A stretch of DNA of 64,000 bases from Clostridium algoriphilum (GTDB taxonomy: Bacteria; Bacillota; Clostridia; Clostridiales; Clostridiaceae): assembly GCF_020443705.1 (NCBI RefSeq), contig NZ_JAIZZK010000004.1, positions 168,448-232,447 of the forward strand, in the 5' to 3' direction. The notes under the pieces are model-generated. The model was not told the DNA's origin. It saw only the letters and a list, made by a program, of their open reading frames with translations, and did not search any database. The position numbers and the translations under genes are program-made. Below, piece after piece: positions 46,214 through 54,810 of the stretch (its first letter is position 1; the number at the start of each line of letters is the position of its first letter).

Positions 46214-46693
46214 CTATTCTGAGTATTCTTCTAAAATTTTAATTACATCATTGGTTTTGAAATGACCATAAACTTTACCGTTAACAGTTACTACTGGAGC
46301 GAGTCCACAGGCACCTATACATCTAAGTGATTCAAGAGTATAGTTTTTATCAGGTGTGGTTTCTCCAATAGATATATGGAGCCTTCTTTCAAATTCACCT
46401 AAAATATCTGAAGCTCCTAGTACAAAGCAAGCCGTTCCAGTGCATATATTTATAACATATTTACCCCTAGGTAATGTAGTGAAATATGAGTAAAAGGTTA
46501 TAACACCGTATACTGAGGCTGTAGGAACATTTAATTTTTCTCCAACAAAATCTTGAACTTCATTAGGGAGATAGCCAAATATTTGTTGTGCTTTATGTAA
46601 GACCTCAATTAAAGAACTGCGGTTATTAGGTACAGTTTTAATAAAATCTTCTAGTTTTATGAATTTTTCATTAGATAAGTTTTCTAAACACAC
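46214..46693 (-). CDS. hydC: NuoE-like 2Fe-2S subunit of the hydrogenase complex (HydC/HndA)
   Basis: 159 residues. A helical N-terminal region (EVLHKAQQIFGYLPNEVQDFV) leads to a thioredoxin-like 2Fe-2S domain with ligands in CTGTACFVLGA and CIGACGLAPVVTVNG. This is the third subunit of trimeric bifurcating or NADP-reducing hydrogenases. The GTG at 46693 is preferred because AAGGAGG sits 8 nt before it; a start further upstream at 46732 would add residues with no ribosome site. It is the first gene of the operon, hydC-hydB-hydA. Confidence 0.92.
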   Translation of the reverse strand: MCLENLSNEKFIKLEDFIKTVPNNRSSLIEVLHKAQQIFGYLPNEVQDFVGEKLNVPTASVYGVITFYSYFTTLPRGKYVINICTGTACFVLGASDILGEFERRLHISIGETTPDKNYTLESLRCIGACGLAPVVTVNGKVYGHFKTNDVIKILEEYSE

Positions 46694-46892
46694 TATACAA
46701 ACCTCCTTGCTATTATCTAGAATATAAAACAATTATCAATGATTATATACAACAATATACTTTGGACAAATATTAATAATAGTATTTTCAATTTTAAATT
46801 ATAATATCCCATTAAACTTTAAAATGATTTTACATATGTTAAAAGGTAATTAGATATTTTGGAATATAAATAAGCTAATGTTTATATACTAA

Positions 46893-46954
46893 ACATATTG
46901 TGATTTAAATTTAAATGAAGTTGTAGTATAGTTTACATAAACATCACAATGTGT
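46893..46954. repeat. Separated dyad in the hydC / pepF divergent region
   Basis: ACATATTGTGAT and ATCACAATGTGT are near-perfect inverted 12-mers 38 nt apart, in the 341-nt gap between divergent genes. TTGTGA resembles a Rex half-site, which would make sense for a hydrogenase, but the spacing is too wide for a normal Rex site. The rest of the gap shows nothing clear. Confidence 0.3.
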
Positions 46955-47034
46955 GAAGCGTAATATCATAATATGTAATTTGATAATGTACCTTAGTGGA
47001 TTTTAAATTTATAAAATGAAAGAAGGAAATTTTA

Positions 47035-48834
47035 GTGAGTGAGGTTATAAAACTTAAAACAAGAGATGCAATTGATAGTAATTATAAATGGAACGTTGAT
47101 AAAATGTATAAAGATTCTGAGCAGTGGGAAGAAGATTTTAGCATACTAAAGTCTAAGGCTCCAGAAATGCAAAGATTTTCTGGAAAACTGGGAACGGCAG
47201 AAGATCTATTATCTTTTTTAGAAAGCAATGTAGAGATTGAAAGACTTTTAGATAAATTACTTGTATATGCGCATTTAAGAGGGGATGAGGATACAGGTAA
47301 TGCTAAGTTTCAAGTCCTTAAAAATAAAATTGATGCATATGGTGCAGAAGTTTCTAGTTTTACAGCATTTTTTATTCCAGAACTATTATTACTACCAGAG
47401 GGAGCTGTAGATCAATCAATTAGTAAGTTACCAGCACTTAAATTATATGAATTTTATTTATCAGATATCATAAGTCAAAAGAATCATACTTTAAACGCAG
47501 AAGGAGAAAAGCTTTTAGCGTCTGTTAGCGATTGTTTAAATGCCCCGGGAAATATATTTGGGATGCTTACAAATGCAGACATGACCTTTCCATGTATAAA
47601 AGATGAAAAAGGTAACGAAATAGAGTTAACTGAGGGAAACTACAGCAATTTTATAAAATCAAAAGAGCGAAGAGTAAGAAAAGATGCTTTTGAAACATTA
47701 TTTTCAACTTATAAAGGATTTAGCAATACTTTAACGGCATCTTTAACATCTTCAATAAAAAACTTTATATTTTATGCAAAAACAAGAAATTATTCTTCAG
47801 CATTAGAAAGTTCTTTAAAGCCTAACAATATTCCAGTAGAGGTTTACCAAAATGTGGTTCATACAATAAATAACAATTTGTCATCCCTTCATAAGTATGT
47901 AAGTCTTAAAAAGAAACTATTAGGTCTTGATGAAATTCATATGTATGATTTATATGTGCCAATAGTTGAGGCTGAGCAGGACCATATTGAATATCAGGAT
48001 GCTGTTAAAATAGCATTAAATGGTATTAAACCTTTAGGTGAAGAGTATTTAAATATATTTAAAGAAGGAATTAATGAAGGCTGGGTGGATGTATTTCAGA
48101 ATAAAGGTAAACGCTCTGGAGCATATTCATGGGGTTGTTATGACAGCATGCCATACGTACTCTTAAATTATAATTATGAGCTAAATGATGTATCCACTCT
48201 TGCTCATGAAATGGGACACTCTATCCATTCGTATTATGCAAGAAAGACTCAACCATATATATATTCAGGGTATGAGTTATTCTGTGCGGAGGTTGCATCT
48301 ATAACTAATGAATGTCTTCTAATAGATTACTTAATTAAAAATGAGACAGATAAGAAAAAAAGATTATTCTTAATAAATCAACAATTAGAGGGAATAAGAA
48401 CTACTGTATTTAGGCAATGTATGTTTGCAGAGTTTGAAAAAATAACACATGAAAAGATTGAACAAGGCATACCATTATCCCCTGAGGATTTATGTGCAAT
48501 TTATCATGATTTAAACGTAAAATACTTTGGTGAAGAGATGGTAGTAGATGAGGGTATAGATATGGAATGGTCAAGAATTCCTCACTTTTACAATGATTTT
48601 TATGTGTATCAATATACTACAGGTTTTGCAGCAGCTAATTCTTTCAGTAAAATGATAGTAGAAGAAGGCGAAAGTGCTGTAGAAAGATATATTGGATTTC
48701 TAAAGAGTGGTGGAAGTGACTATCCAATAAATATACTTAAAAAAGCAGGGGTAGATATGTCGTCGCCTAAACCTTTAGAGGATACTATAAAAAGATTTGA
48801 TGAATTATTAGGGATGCTCGAAAAAGAGATTTAG
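47035..48834 (+). CDS. pepF: Oligoendopeptidase F (M3 family)
   Basis: 599 residues, standard for PepF. This is a cytoplasmic zinc metallopeptidase that degrades short peptides. The zinc site is HEMGH (His391, Glu392, His395) in STLAHEMGHSIHSYYA, with the downstream ligand in the SGYELFCAEVASITNE stretch. The N-terminal helical PepF region (SEQWEEDFSIL) and the C-terminal GSDYPINILKKAGVDM are family features. The GTG start follows GAAGGAAA. It is monocistronic and ends next to repeat copy B. Confidence 0.95.
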   Translation: MSEVIKLKTRDAIDSNYKWNVDKMYKDSEQWEEDFSILKSKAPEMQRFSGKLGTAEDLLSFLESNVEIERLLDKLLVYAHLRGDEDTGNAKFQVLKNKIDAYGAEVSSFTAFFIPELLLLPEGAVDQSISKLPALKLYEFYLSDIISQKNHTLNAEGEKLLASVSDCLNAPGNIFGMLTNADMTFPCIKDEKGNEIELTEGNYSNFIKSKERRVRKDAFETLFSTYKGFSNTLTASLTSSIKNFIFYAKTRNYSSALESSLKPNNIPVEVYQNVVHTINNNLSSLHKYVSLKKKLLGLDEIHMYDLYVPIVEAEQDHIEYQDAVKIALNGIKPLGEEYLNIFKEGINEGWVDVFQNKGKRSGAYSWGCYDSMPYVLLNYNYELNDVSTLAHEMGHSIHSYYARKTQPYIYSGYELFCAEVASITNECLLIDYLIKNETDKKKRLFLINQQLEGIRTTVFRQCMFAEFEKITHEKIEQGIPLSPEDLCAIYHDLNVKYFGEEMVVDEGIDMEWSRIPHFYNDFYVYQYTTGFAAANSFSKMIVEEGESAVERYIGFLKSGGSDYPINILKKAGVDMSSPKPLEDTIKRFDELLGMLEKEI

Positions 48835-48839
48835 CAAAA

Positions 48840-48965
48840 GGAAGGTATATATTACTACAATTGCGTTTCTCTTGGCGACTCCAAATAAGAACTAAAAACA
48901 AGAATTTCTAAATTTAAATTTAATAGTTTCTGCGTTTCTTAACTGTAGTCACTAAGAGAAATACC
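48840..48965. repeat. Dispersed palindromic repeat, copy B (partly decayed)
   Basis: The left end reads GGTATATATTACTACAATTG then CGTTTCTC, closely matching the right end of copy C in reverse. TTTCTCTTGGCGACT (48866-48880) pairs with AGTCACTAAGAGAAA (48947-48961) using two G-U pairs. The right terminal arm is shortened. It follows pepF directly and may double as its terminator. Confidence 0.55.
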
Positions 48966-49130
48966 ATATCTAAAACCTAATTATATTTTAGACTAAAATT
49001 GAATATGTAATGAAAAAATACAGGTGTATATGACTAATGGATTATGTTTTTACATAGTCTTTTTGTTAATTAGTATTATTTTTATGGCTAATACAGTAGA
49101 ATATAAAAATAATTATACGAGGGGGCTATT

Positions 49131-49271
49131 ATGAAGGCAATTGTTAAGGGCAAGGTAGCTGTTAGCAAGTCAATGGAAAAAGCTAAGAGCGTTAAGGCAA
49201 AGTCCAAGATAAAACCTACAGAAAGTATTGCAAGGCAAGGAAATCTTAAAAAGAAGAAAAAAGGGAAATAA
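49131..49271 (+). CDS. Lysine-rich 46-residue protein, unknown
   Basis: A short open frame with a strong GAGGGGG site 5 nt before the ATG. The product has about seventeen lysines and begins MKAIVKGKVAVSKSMEKAKS, continuing to a C-terminal KKKKKGK. It has no cysteine, hydrophobic segment or recognised domain. The composition suggests a nucleic-acid-binding or ribosome-associated small protein. A strong terminator follows at 49324. The ribosome site, codon pattern and own terminator support a real gene, though 46 codons can occur by chance. Confidence 0.65.
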   Translation: MKAIVKGKVAVSKSMEKAKSVKAKSKIKPTESIARQGNLKKKKKGK

Positions 49272-49323
49272 AATGTATGTATATATATTTTATTTTAGGA
49301 GTATATAGTTATTATCACTATAA

Positions 49324-49372
49324 AAATACACAAAGGCGGATTCTTAGGAATTCGCCTTTGTGTATTTTTAAT
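49324..49372 (+). terminator. Terminator after the lysine-rich small gene
   Basis: A perfect 15-bp stem (49324-49338 with 49353-49367) with an inner GATTC/GAATT closing pair, then TTTTTA. Confidence 0.88.
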
Positions 49373-49491
49373 TATTTTCTAGAAAGTCAATTACTGATTT
49401 ATGTTTGCTTTAACAATATTAAAGTATATACTTAATATTATTAAGATACATATTCAATATATTTCAAATAAAATTAAGGTGTGATGCTGAA

Positions 49492-49794
49492 ATGTCAATA
49501 GAGGTAATACCTGATTGGTTAGCTACTTTAGATGATGAGGATATAAGTTTCATTAAGAAATTTATAATATCTTCAGGGTCATTAAAAGAAATTGCAGGTA
49601 TTTATGGGGTCACTTACCCAACTGTAAGACTTAGATTAGACCGTTTAATTCAAAAGATACAAATATCAGAGGATACCACAAACGAGCCTTTTGTTTCACT
49701 TATAAAGAAATTGGCAATAAACGAAAAATTAGATTTTGATACTGCTAAAATTTTAATTTCGGAATACAAGAAAACAAAAAAGGAGATTGATTAA
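49492..49794 (+). CDS. DUF2089 family protein (helix-turn-helix)
   Basis: 100 residues. The start (IPDWLATLDDEDISFIKKFIISSGSLKEIAGIYGVTYPTVRLRLDRLI, given here as the region 5-52) contains a clear helix-turn-helix, with KEIAGIYGVTYPTVRLRLD as the recognition part, typical of DUF2089. The usual N-terminal zinc ribbon of some family members is absent. The gene overlaps the ribosome site of the next, membrane-protein gene, so the two are translationally coupled. It may be a transcription factor controlled by that membrane partner, but this is inferred from context. Confidence 0.8.
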   Translation: MSIEVIPDWLATLDDEDISFIKKFIISSGSLKEIAGIYGVTYPTVRLRLDRLIQKIQISEDTTNEPFVSLIKKLAINEKLDFDTAKILISEYKKTKKEID

Positions 49795-49795
49795 A

Positions 49796-50116
49796 ATGGC
49801 GAATTTATTCGGTGTTATAGTAGTCCCAATACTTTTAGTAGTAATTATTATGCTACAAATATTTTTATCAAAAATAGAAAGCAAATGGCTTGGTTTTATA
49901 TTGCCAGCATTCAATGGTGTTTTTTCTGTTATAGCGGTTTTAGGGATGGCTTTTTTTGAAAAGTTATCAATTATTGAAATTATAATACAAGCCACTATGG
50001 TGTTTTTATTATGGAATATTCCAACAGCTATTTTAATTTCTATATATTATTCTTGCCGTAAAAAATTAAAGAAGAAAAAAGAAATAGATAAAATGAATAT
50101 TCAGGATTTGCATTAG
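49796..50116 (+). CDS. Small membrane protein coupled to the DUF2089 gene
   Basis: 106 residues with three membrane segments (VIVVPILLVVIIMLQIF, LGFILPAFNGVFSVIAVLGM, IIIQATMVFLLWNIPTAILI) and a basic C-terminal tail (CRKKLKKKKE). The ATG at 49796 is chosen for AAGGAG at 49779-49784; a TTG at 49787 is too close. It starts one base after the DUF2089 stop. No family is recognised. A regulator plus small membrane protein pair resembles one-component or anti-regulator systems. Confidence 0.75.
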   Translation: MANLFGVIVVPILLVVIIMLQIFLSKIESKWLGFILPAFNGVFSVIAVLGMAFFEKLSIIEIIIQATMVFLLWNIPTAILISIYYSCRKKLKKKKEIDKMNIQDLH

Positions 50117-50158
50117 AAAATTATAATATCTTTTGATTTCTATTCTTTAGCGAGTTAA

Positions 50159-50270
50159 GGAAAGTATATATTATGTAAAGTGCATTTGAGCAAGTTTTAG
50201 CATCATTCATTAACTTTAGTTTAGAATTTATTAGCGAAGGGAAACGCAATTGAAATAATATATACTTTTC
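50159..50270. repeat. Dispersed palindromic repeat, copy C
   Basis: Left arm GAAAGTATATATTAT and its complement on the right (ending at 50270) bound a 112-bp element. The left end (GTATATATTATGTAAAGTGC then ATTTGAGCAAG) resembles the right end of copy A in reverse; the right end (CAATTGCGTTTC in reverse) resembles copy B. Its orientation is opposite to A. It lies between convergent genes and may end both. Confidence 0.65.
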
Positions 50271-50273
50271 TTT

Positions 50274-51611
50274 TTACTTGTTCTTTTTAATGTACCAATA
50301 TATAGGCAATCCAATTAAGGTAATTGCAATTCCTATAAATGCTTTTAATGTATCAGTTAAAATTGTACTTACTAAAATATATATACCACCGATAATTCCG
50401 ATTAATGGAACTATTGGGTAAAATGGTACTTTATAAGGTCTTACTAAATTTTTATGTTTTGTTCTTAATATAAAGATGCCGGCTACAGCCATTGTGAAAA
50501 AAATCCATAGAACAAAGACAACAAGGTCAGTTAAGGTATTAAAAGAGCCACTAAATATGTATATACAAGTAAGCGCTGCTACAAAAATATAAGAGTTTAG
50601 TGGAGTTTGATATTTTTGATTTACTTTTCGTAAAAATTTACTATAAGGCAAAAGTTTATTTTGGGCCATAGCAAAAGGGATTCTAACTCCTGTCATTAGG
50701 TAACCATTTAATGCTCCAAATATTGAAATTAATATACCGGCAGATATAAATAATGAACCAGCTTTTCCAAATAAAACTGAGGCAACATCAGAAGCTACTT
50801 TATTGGAATTTATAACAGATGCTATAGGAATTACATTTATAATTGCTAAATTAAATAAAACATATACTATTATAGTAATGGTTAATCCTATAATTATGGA
50901 CCTTGGTATGTCTTTTATAGGATTTTTAAGTTCTCCTGCCATATTGCTTACACTTACCCACCCGTCATATGCCCAAAGCGTTCCAAGCATAGCTGCTCCA
51001 AATCCAGCACCAGCTGCTGTAGTACCTACCGGTAATGAAAAACTGTGAGCTGTTCCTTTTATAAGGCCTAAGGCAATAATAATAAAAAGTGGTATTAGTT
51101 TTGCTATAGTTGCAATAAATTGAATTTTACTAGCAAGTTTCGTTGATAATACGTTTGCTGTAGTAATGACTAATAGCATTAGTATTGCAAATGATTTTTG
51201 CTCAAGTCCACTCATAGGTACAAAATTAGTAGCTTGAGTTGCTAAAACTATTGCAAGTGCTGCGACAGAACCCGGTACGTAAATAACTGTTTGTACCCAT
51301 CCGAATAAGAATGCCCATTTTTCGCCATAAAGTTCTTTAAGATATATAAAGATACCACCAGTTTTTGGAATAGCTGCTGCTATTTCAGCTATAGTAAGGC
51401 CTGATGCTATAGTTATAATACCTCCTGCTACCCATGCAAGTATACCTATAGTTGGAGAGCCTGCATTTTTAAATACAATAGAGGGTTTAAAGAAAATACC
51501 AGAACCTATTACCATACCTATAACTACGGTAATGGCTTCTAGAAATCCAATTTCCCTTTTTAACTTTTTTGGTAAAATAATGACGGAATTCAAATTTTTT
51601 GAAGCTTTCAA
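50274..51611 (-). CDS. APC superfamily amino acid permease (LAT/SteT-like)
   Basis: 445 residues with twelve hydrophobic segments. The segment-1 motif GSGIFFKPSIVFKNAG and AEIAAAIPKTGGIFIYLKELYGEKWAFLFGW place it with the LAT branch (SteT-like serine/threonine exchangers and relatives). GAAMLGTLWAYDGWVSVSNMAGELKNP is the segment-6 substrate region. It imports or exchanges an amino acid; which one is not shown. The TTG start follows AAAGGATG. Monocistronic, in the reverse direction to its neighbours. Confidence 0.88.
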   Translation of the reverse strand: MKASKNLNSVIILPKKLKREIGFLEAITVVIGMVIGSGIFFKPSIVFKNAGSPTIGILAWVAGGIITIASGLTIAEIAAAIPKTGGIFIYLKELYGEKWAFLFGWVQTVIYVPGSVAALAIVLATQATNFVPMSGLEQKSFAILMLLVITTANVLSTKLASKIQFIATIAKLIPLFIIIALGLIKGTAHSFSLPVGTTAAGAGFGAAMLGTLWAYDGWVSVSNMAGELKNPIKDIPRSIIIGLTITIIVYVLFNLAIINVIPIASVINSNKVASDVASVLFGKAGSLFISAGILISIFGALNGYLMTGVRIPFAMAQNKLLPYSKFLRKVNQKYQTPLNSYIFVAALTCIYIFSGSFNTLTDLVVFVLWIFFTMAVAGIFILRTKHKNLVRPYKVPFYPIVPLIGIIGGIYILVSTILTDTLKAFIGIAITLIGLPIYWYIKKNK

Positions 51612-51770
51612 AATAAATCATCCTTTCTTTTGTTATCATTAGTTTGTTGAATAGTATTTTTTCCTCCTTGTTAGCTAAGAAACATTACTTAATAATGTGA
51701 ATATTGACGGATGTATATAAGTTTAATAGCAAATTTAAATATAGTCAACAGAAGTTTGTTTGAAATATTG

Positions 51771-52074
51771 CTAAACCATACTATATAAAATAGCATCTAT
51801 ATGCGCATTTGAAGAATAATCAGAGATATTAAGAGTTAAAAGTGCTGTTTTTACATCTGATACATGATTTACACCTATAAGGTTAGATTCTATGTCTAAT
51901 ATATCAAGTTTGCTAAAAAAATCACCATATATCTTAATGTTTTATATTATTCCGTCGACAACTTCAATATTAAATTCAATTGTAATAAATGAGAATTTAT
52001 TTTCATTTATGAAATTATATTTTGGTGAATAATCAAAATTCCATTTCCGAGTAGAATACTTTTCGGTCCTTAGT
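51771..52074 (-). pseudogene. Decayed lipoate-protein ligase A (C-terminal fragment)
   Basis: In one minus-strand frame the DNA reads LRTEKYSTRKWNFDYSPKYNF and continues IEFNIEVVDGII, then TAA, then NIKIYGDFFSKLDILDIE and ISDYSSNAHIDAI before a final TAG at 51771. This is the C-terminal accessory domain of LplA. There is one internal stop, in place of an expected Lys codon, and a further stop ends the frame upstream at about 52074. The catalytic N-terminal domain is absent. It occupies part of a 698-nt gap otherwise without genes; the remainder is AT-rich with short AAGGAAAATATT-like direct repeats near 52078-52110. Confidence 0.72.
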
Positions 52075-52309
52075 TAAAGGAAATATTTTTTCGCTTTAAG
52101 GAAAATATTCTTGTAAATGGCATAAACTACTTAATATAGGCAAAGGTGAAGGACTTAAGAGGTGAAACTATCCATGCGTTGCCTGTTAAAAAAAGCTTAT
52201 AAGATAAAAAATGGAGTAACTGGTGCTAAATAAAAATATAATAGAAGCAATACAATAGAAAATATGAGATAATTATTATATATTCTAGTGAATGATTGGA
52301 GGAATGAAA

Positions 52310-53062
52310 ATGAGATTATTGCTGACAAACGATGACGGTATAAGTGCAAAAGGCATATACGCTTTAGCTAAGGAACTTGAAAAAGATCACGAAGTAATTA
52401 TTGTAGCGCCAGATAAGGAAAGAAGCGCATGTGGACATTCTATAACACTTACAAGGCCGCTTATAGTGAAAGAAAATAAAATTAAAGGATTAAAATCAAA
52501 AGCTTTCAGTGTAGATGGAACACCAGCAGATTGCGTAAAAATTGGAATTAATAAACTTATCAATGGTAAAATAGATATGGTGATATCAGGAATTAATAGA
52601 GGCTTTAATTTGGGCACAGATGTTTTATATTCGGGTACAGTTTCTGCAGCAATAGAAGCGTGTATTTATAAAATACCAGCCATGGCAATTTCTATGGAGA
52701 TTAAGGACAATATTGAGACTTATGATATGGCAGCTAAATATGCTAGAGAGATACTGCTTAAAGCTAAAGACAATAACATTAAAAGCAATATTGTGTTAAA
52801 TGTAAATATTCCTTTACTAAAGGAGAATGAAATAAAAGGGATTAAAGTATGTAAAATTGGTAGTAGATTGTATAACAACAAATATATAGAATCTACTGGA
52901 GAAAACAATGAAACACAGTATGAAATTAAAGGCATGGTAAAAGATATTCATGAGAAGGATTCGGACACAATATATTTTAAAGAAGGATATGTTACTGTAA
53001 CGCCTCTTCATTATGATCTGACTAATTTTAGTATATTAAATGATGTACGTAAATGGTTTTAA
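52310..53062 (+). CDS. surE: 5'/3'-nucleotidase SurE
   Basis: 250 residues. It is a divalent-metal nucleotidase acting on nucleoside monophosphates in stress and stationary survival. The N-terminus MRLLLTNDDGISAKGI carries the metal-binding Asp-Asp pair, SACGHSITLTRPL follows, and VISGINRGFNLGTDVLYSGTVSAA is the active-site block. I chose the ATG at 52310, correctly spaced from GGAGG and matching the family start; ATGs at 52292 and 52304 are too close or precede the site. It is convergent with rubredoxin. Confidence 0.95.
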   Translation: MRLLLTNDDGISAKGIYALAKELEKDHEVIIVAPDKERSACGHSITLTRPLIVKENKIKGLKSKAFSVDGTPADCVKIGINKLINGKIDMVISGINRGFNLGTDVLYSGTVSAAIEACIYKIPAMAISMEIKDNIETYDMAAKYAREILLKAKDNNIKSNIVLNVNIPLLKENEIKGIKVCKIGSRLYNNKYIESTGENNETQYEIKGMVKDIHEKDSDTIYFKEGYVTVTPLHYDLTNFSILNDVRKWF

Positions 53063-53138
53063 TAATACAGAAATTTAGAACGTTTAATATTCGTTAGGAA
53101 ATATATAAAGTAATATAAACTTATGCAAGAATTATAAG

Positions 53139-53182
53139 AAAACCAGTGAAATTCATTTAATCCTAATTAAATTTTACTGGTT
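53139..53182. terminator. Terminator between surE and rubredoxin
   Basis: AAACCAGT pairs with ACTGGTTT, with a longer imperfect AAATT/AATTT extension inward. T-rich flanks are present chiefly on the minus strand. Confidence 0.65.
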
Positions 53183-53197
53183 TCGTGCATGCATTTT

Positions 53198-53359
53198 TTA
53201 TTGAATCTTTTCAAATTCTGATTTCGGAACTCCACACAGTGGGCAAACCCAATTACCAGGAATATATTTAAAATTAGTTCCAGGTTTTATTCCATTGTCT
53301 GGATCTCCTATTTCCGGATCATACTCATATCCGCATACTAAACAAACATACTTATCCAT
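53198..53359 (-). CDS. Rubredoxin
   Basis: 53 residues, the classic size. Two CxxCG iron-binding knuckles are present: [12 protein letters not shown] and [13 protein letters not shown], with the [15 protein letters not shown] core between them. Rubredoxin is a one-electron carrier used in oxygen and peroxide defence in clostridia. AAAGGAG precedes the ATG. It stands alone, convergent with surE, with no rubrerythrin or NADH-rubredoxin reductase beside it. Confidence 0.95.
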   Translation of the reverse strand: MDKYVCLVCGYEYDPEIGDPDNGIKPGTNFKYIPGNWVCPLCGVPKSEFEKIQ

Positions 53360-53538
53360 AAGAACATCTCCTTTAAAATTAGTTAATATAAACTAGCTAA
53401 AAGCCTTTTCTATAACTTTGAATTTTTATATACTATTTTTGTTCTTTAAATAATTTATTTTATATATTATCATTCCCTTTTTTATTTAGTTAAATCAAAT
53501 TAAATTCTTGTAAGATTTAACAATAATTTATTAAACTG

Positions 53539-53590
53539 CTTAACTTAAATGTTATTAATAGACTGATACTATTGAGTTTAAGTAGTTAAG
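53539..53590. repeat. Imperfect dyad upstream of the LysR gene
   Basis: CTTAACTTAAA and TTTAAG..TTAAG form the outer arms and AATAG/CTATT the inner ones, in the 384-nt gap between rubredoxin and the LysR gene. A short direct repeat, TTTAACAATA, lies on both sides (about 53516 and 53612). It could be the autoregulatory region of the LysR gene. Confidence 0.35.
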
Positions 53591-53743
53591 TATTAGTTAA
53601 TGATGTTGTTAAATTTAACAATAGTCTTTTAATACTATAATTTGCTATTGACAAGGATGATCTTTTTCTATATGTTTAGTTAACATAAAAGTAACTTTAT
53701 CTAAATAGATTTTAATTTAATATTATGTAAGATGGTGAAAATA

Positions 53744-54649
53744 ATGACGTTACAACAACTAAAGTATGCAATTGAAATAGCAAAATGTGGCTCAATAAAT
53801 ATTGCAGCTAAAAAACTATTTATTACTCAACCTAGTCTATCTAAGGCAATTAAAGAGCTTGAGCTTGAATTAAATAAAACTATATTTGAACGAACGAACA
53901 GAGGAGTTAGTGTTACTGTTGATGGCGCTGAATTTTTAGGTTATGCAAGACAAGTAATAGAACAAACGGAATTGTTAGAAAAAAGATATTTTAATGTAAA
54001 ACCGTCTATGCAACATTTTTCTGTATCTACCCAGCATTATGCCTTTGCGGTAAATGCGTTTGTTGATCTTATAAAAGAATATGGCATTGATGAATACGAA
54101 TTTAATTTAAAAGAAACAAAAACCTATGAGATTATTGACGATGTGAAAAATCTTAGAAGTGAAATAGGGATTTTGTATATAAATGAATTCAATTCAAAAG
54201 TTTTAAATAAACTGTTTAAGGAAAATAATTTGATTTTCACAAAGTTATTTGTAGCTAGACCTCATGTTTTTGTTAGCATAAAAAACCCTCTATCAAATCT
54301 CAAAGAGGTTACACTTAAGGATTTAGAAGATTATCCTTATCTATCATTTGAACAAGGAGAATTTAATTCCTTTCACTTTTCAGAAGAGATATTAAGCACA
54401 ATTTCTCACAAGAAGAAAATAAGAGTTAACGATAGAGCAACACTTTTTAATCTATTAATAGGTTTAAATGGGTACACTATCTCAACTGGAATTATAAATT
54501 CTGACTTGAACGGAAATGATATTATAGCTGTGCCGTTAAATGTTGAAGAGGAGATAAGGGTAGGTTGGATTTCACACAAAAATATTAAACTCAGCCAACT
54601 TGCAAACATCTACATTAATGCACTTAATGAAATAATAAAAAAAATATAA
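53744..54649 (+). CDS. LysR family transcriptional regulator
   Basis: 302 residues. The N-terminal winged helix has MTLQQLKYAIEIAKCGS and AAKKLFITQPSLSKAIKELE (recognition helix about residues 30-45), then a linker helix and a periplasmic-binding-like effector domain. The ATG at 53744 follows GATGGTG; an ATG 12 bases upstream overlaps it. The downstream MetH/MTHFR fusion gene is on the same strand beyond a terminator, so a role in methionine or sulfur control is possible but unproven. The effector cannot be predicted. Confidence 0.88.
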   Translation: MTLQQLKYAIEIAKCGSINIAAKKLFITQPSLSKAIKELELELNKTIFERTNRGVSVTVDGAEFLGYARQVIEQTELLEKRYFNVKPSMQHFSVSTQHYAFAVNAFVDLIKEYGIDEYEFNLKETKTYEIIDDVKNLRSEIGILYINEFNSKVLNKLFKENNLIFTKLFVARPHVFVSIKNPLSNLKEVTLKDLEDYPYLSFEQGEFNSFHFSEEILSTISHKKKIRVNDRATLFNLLIGLNGYTISTGIINSDLNGNDIIAVPLNVEEEIRVGWISHKNIKLSQLANIYINALNEIIKKI

Positions 54650-54677
54650 CCTATAATTTGTCTAGTTATAAATTTTA

Positions 54678-54720
54678 ATTGCTTGTTATAGTTAAAAACT
54701 ATAGCAAGCAATAGTTTTTT
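54678..54720 (+). terminator. Terminator after the LysR gene
   Basis: A 16-bp stem (54678-54693 with 54697-54712, one G-U pair) with a 3-nt loop, then seven Ts. Confidence 0.9.
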
Positions 54721-54810
54721 GGAGTTATACTATAAGCAGAATTCTTTGATATGATTAGTATAAAGAAATTTATATTAAAAGGAGCAGTCTTGAAATACAG
54801 GGGGAAATAT

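Noticed and set aside
52173..52229. 18-codon open frame before surE
   Set aside because: Too short, no good ribosome site and no similarity; part of AT-rich intergenic DNA.
54650..54810. SAM (S-box) riboswitch ahead of the MetH/MTHFR fusion gene
   Set aside because: The gap contains the LysR terminator and fewer than 100 other bases, too little for an S-box, and no characteristic blocks are present.
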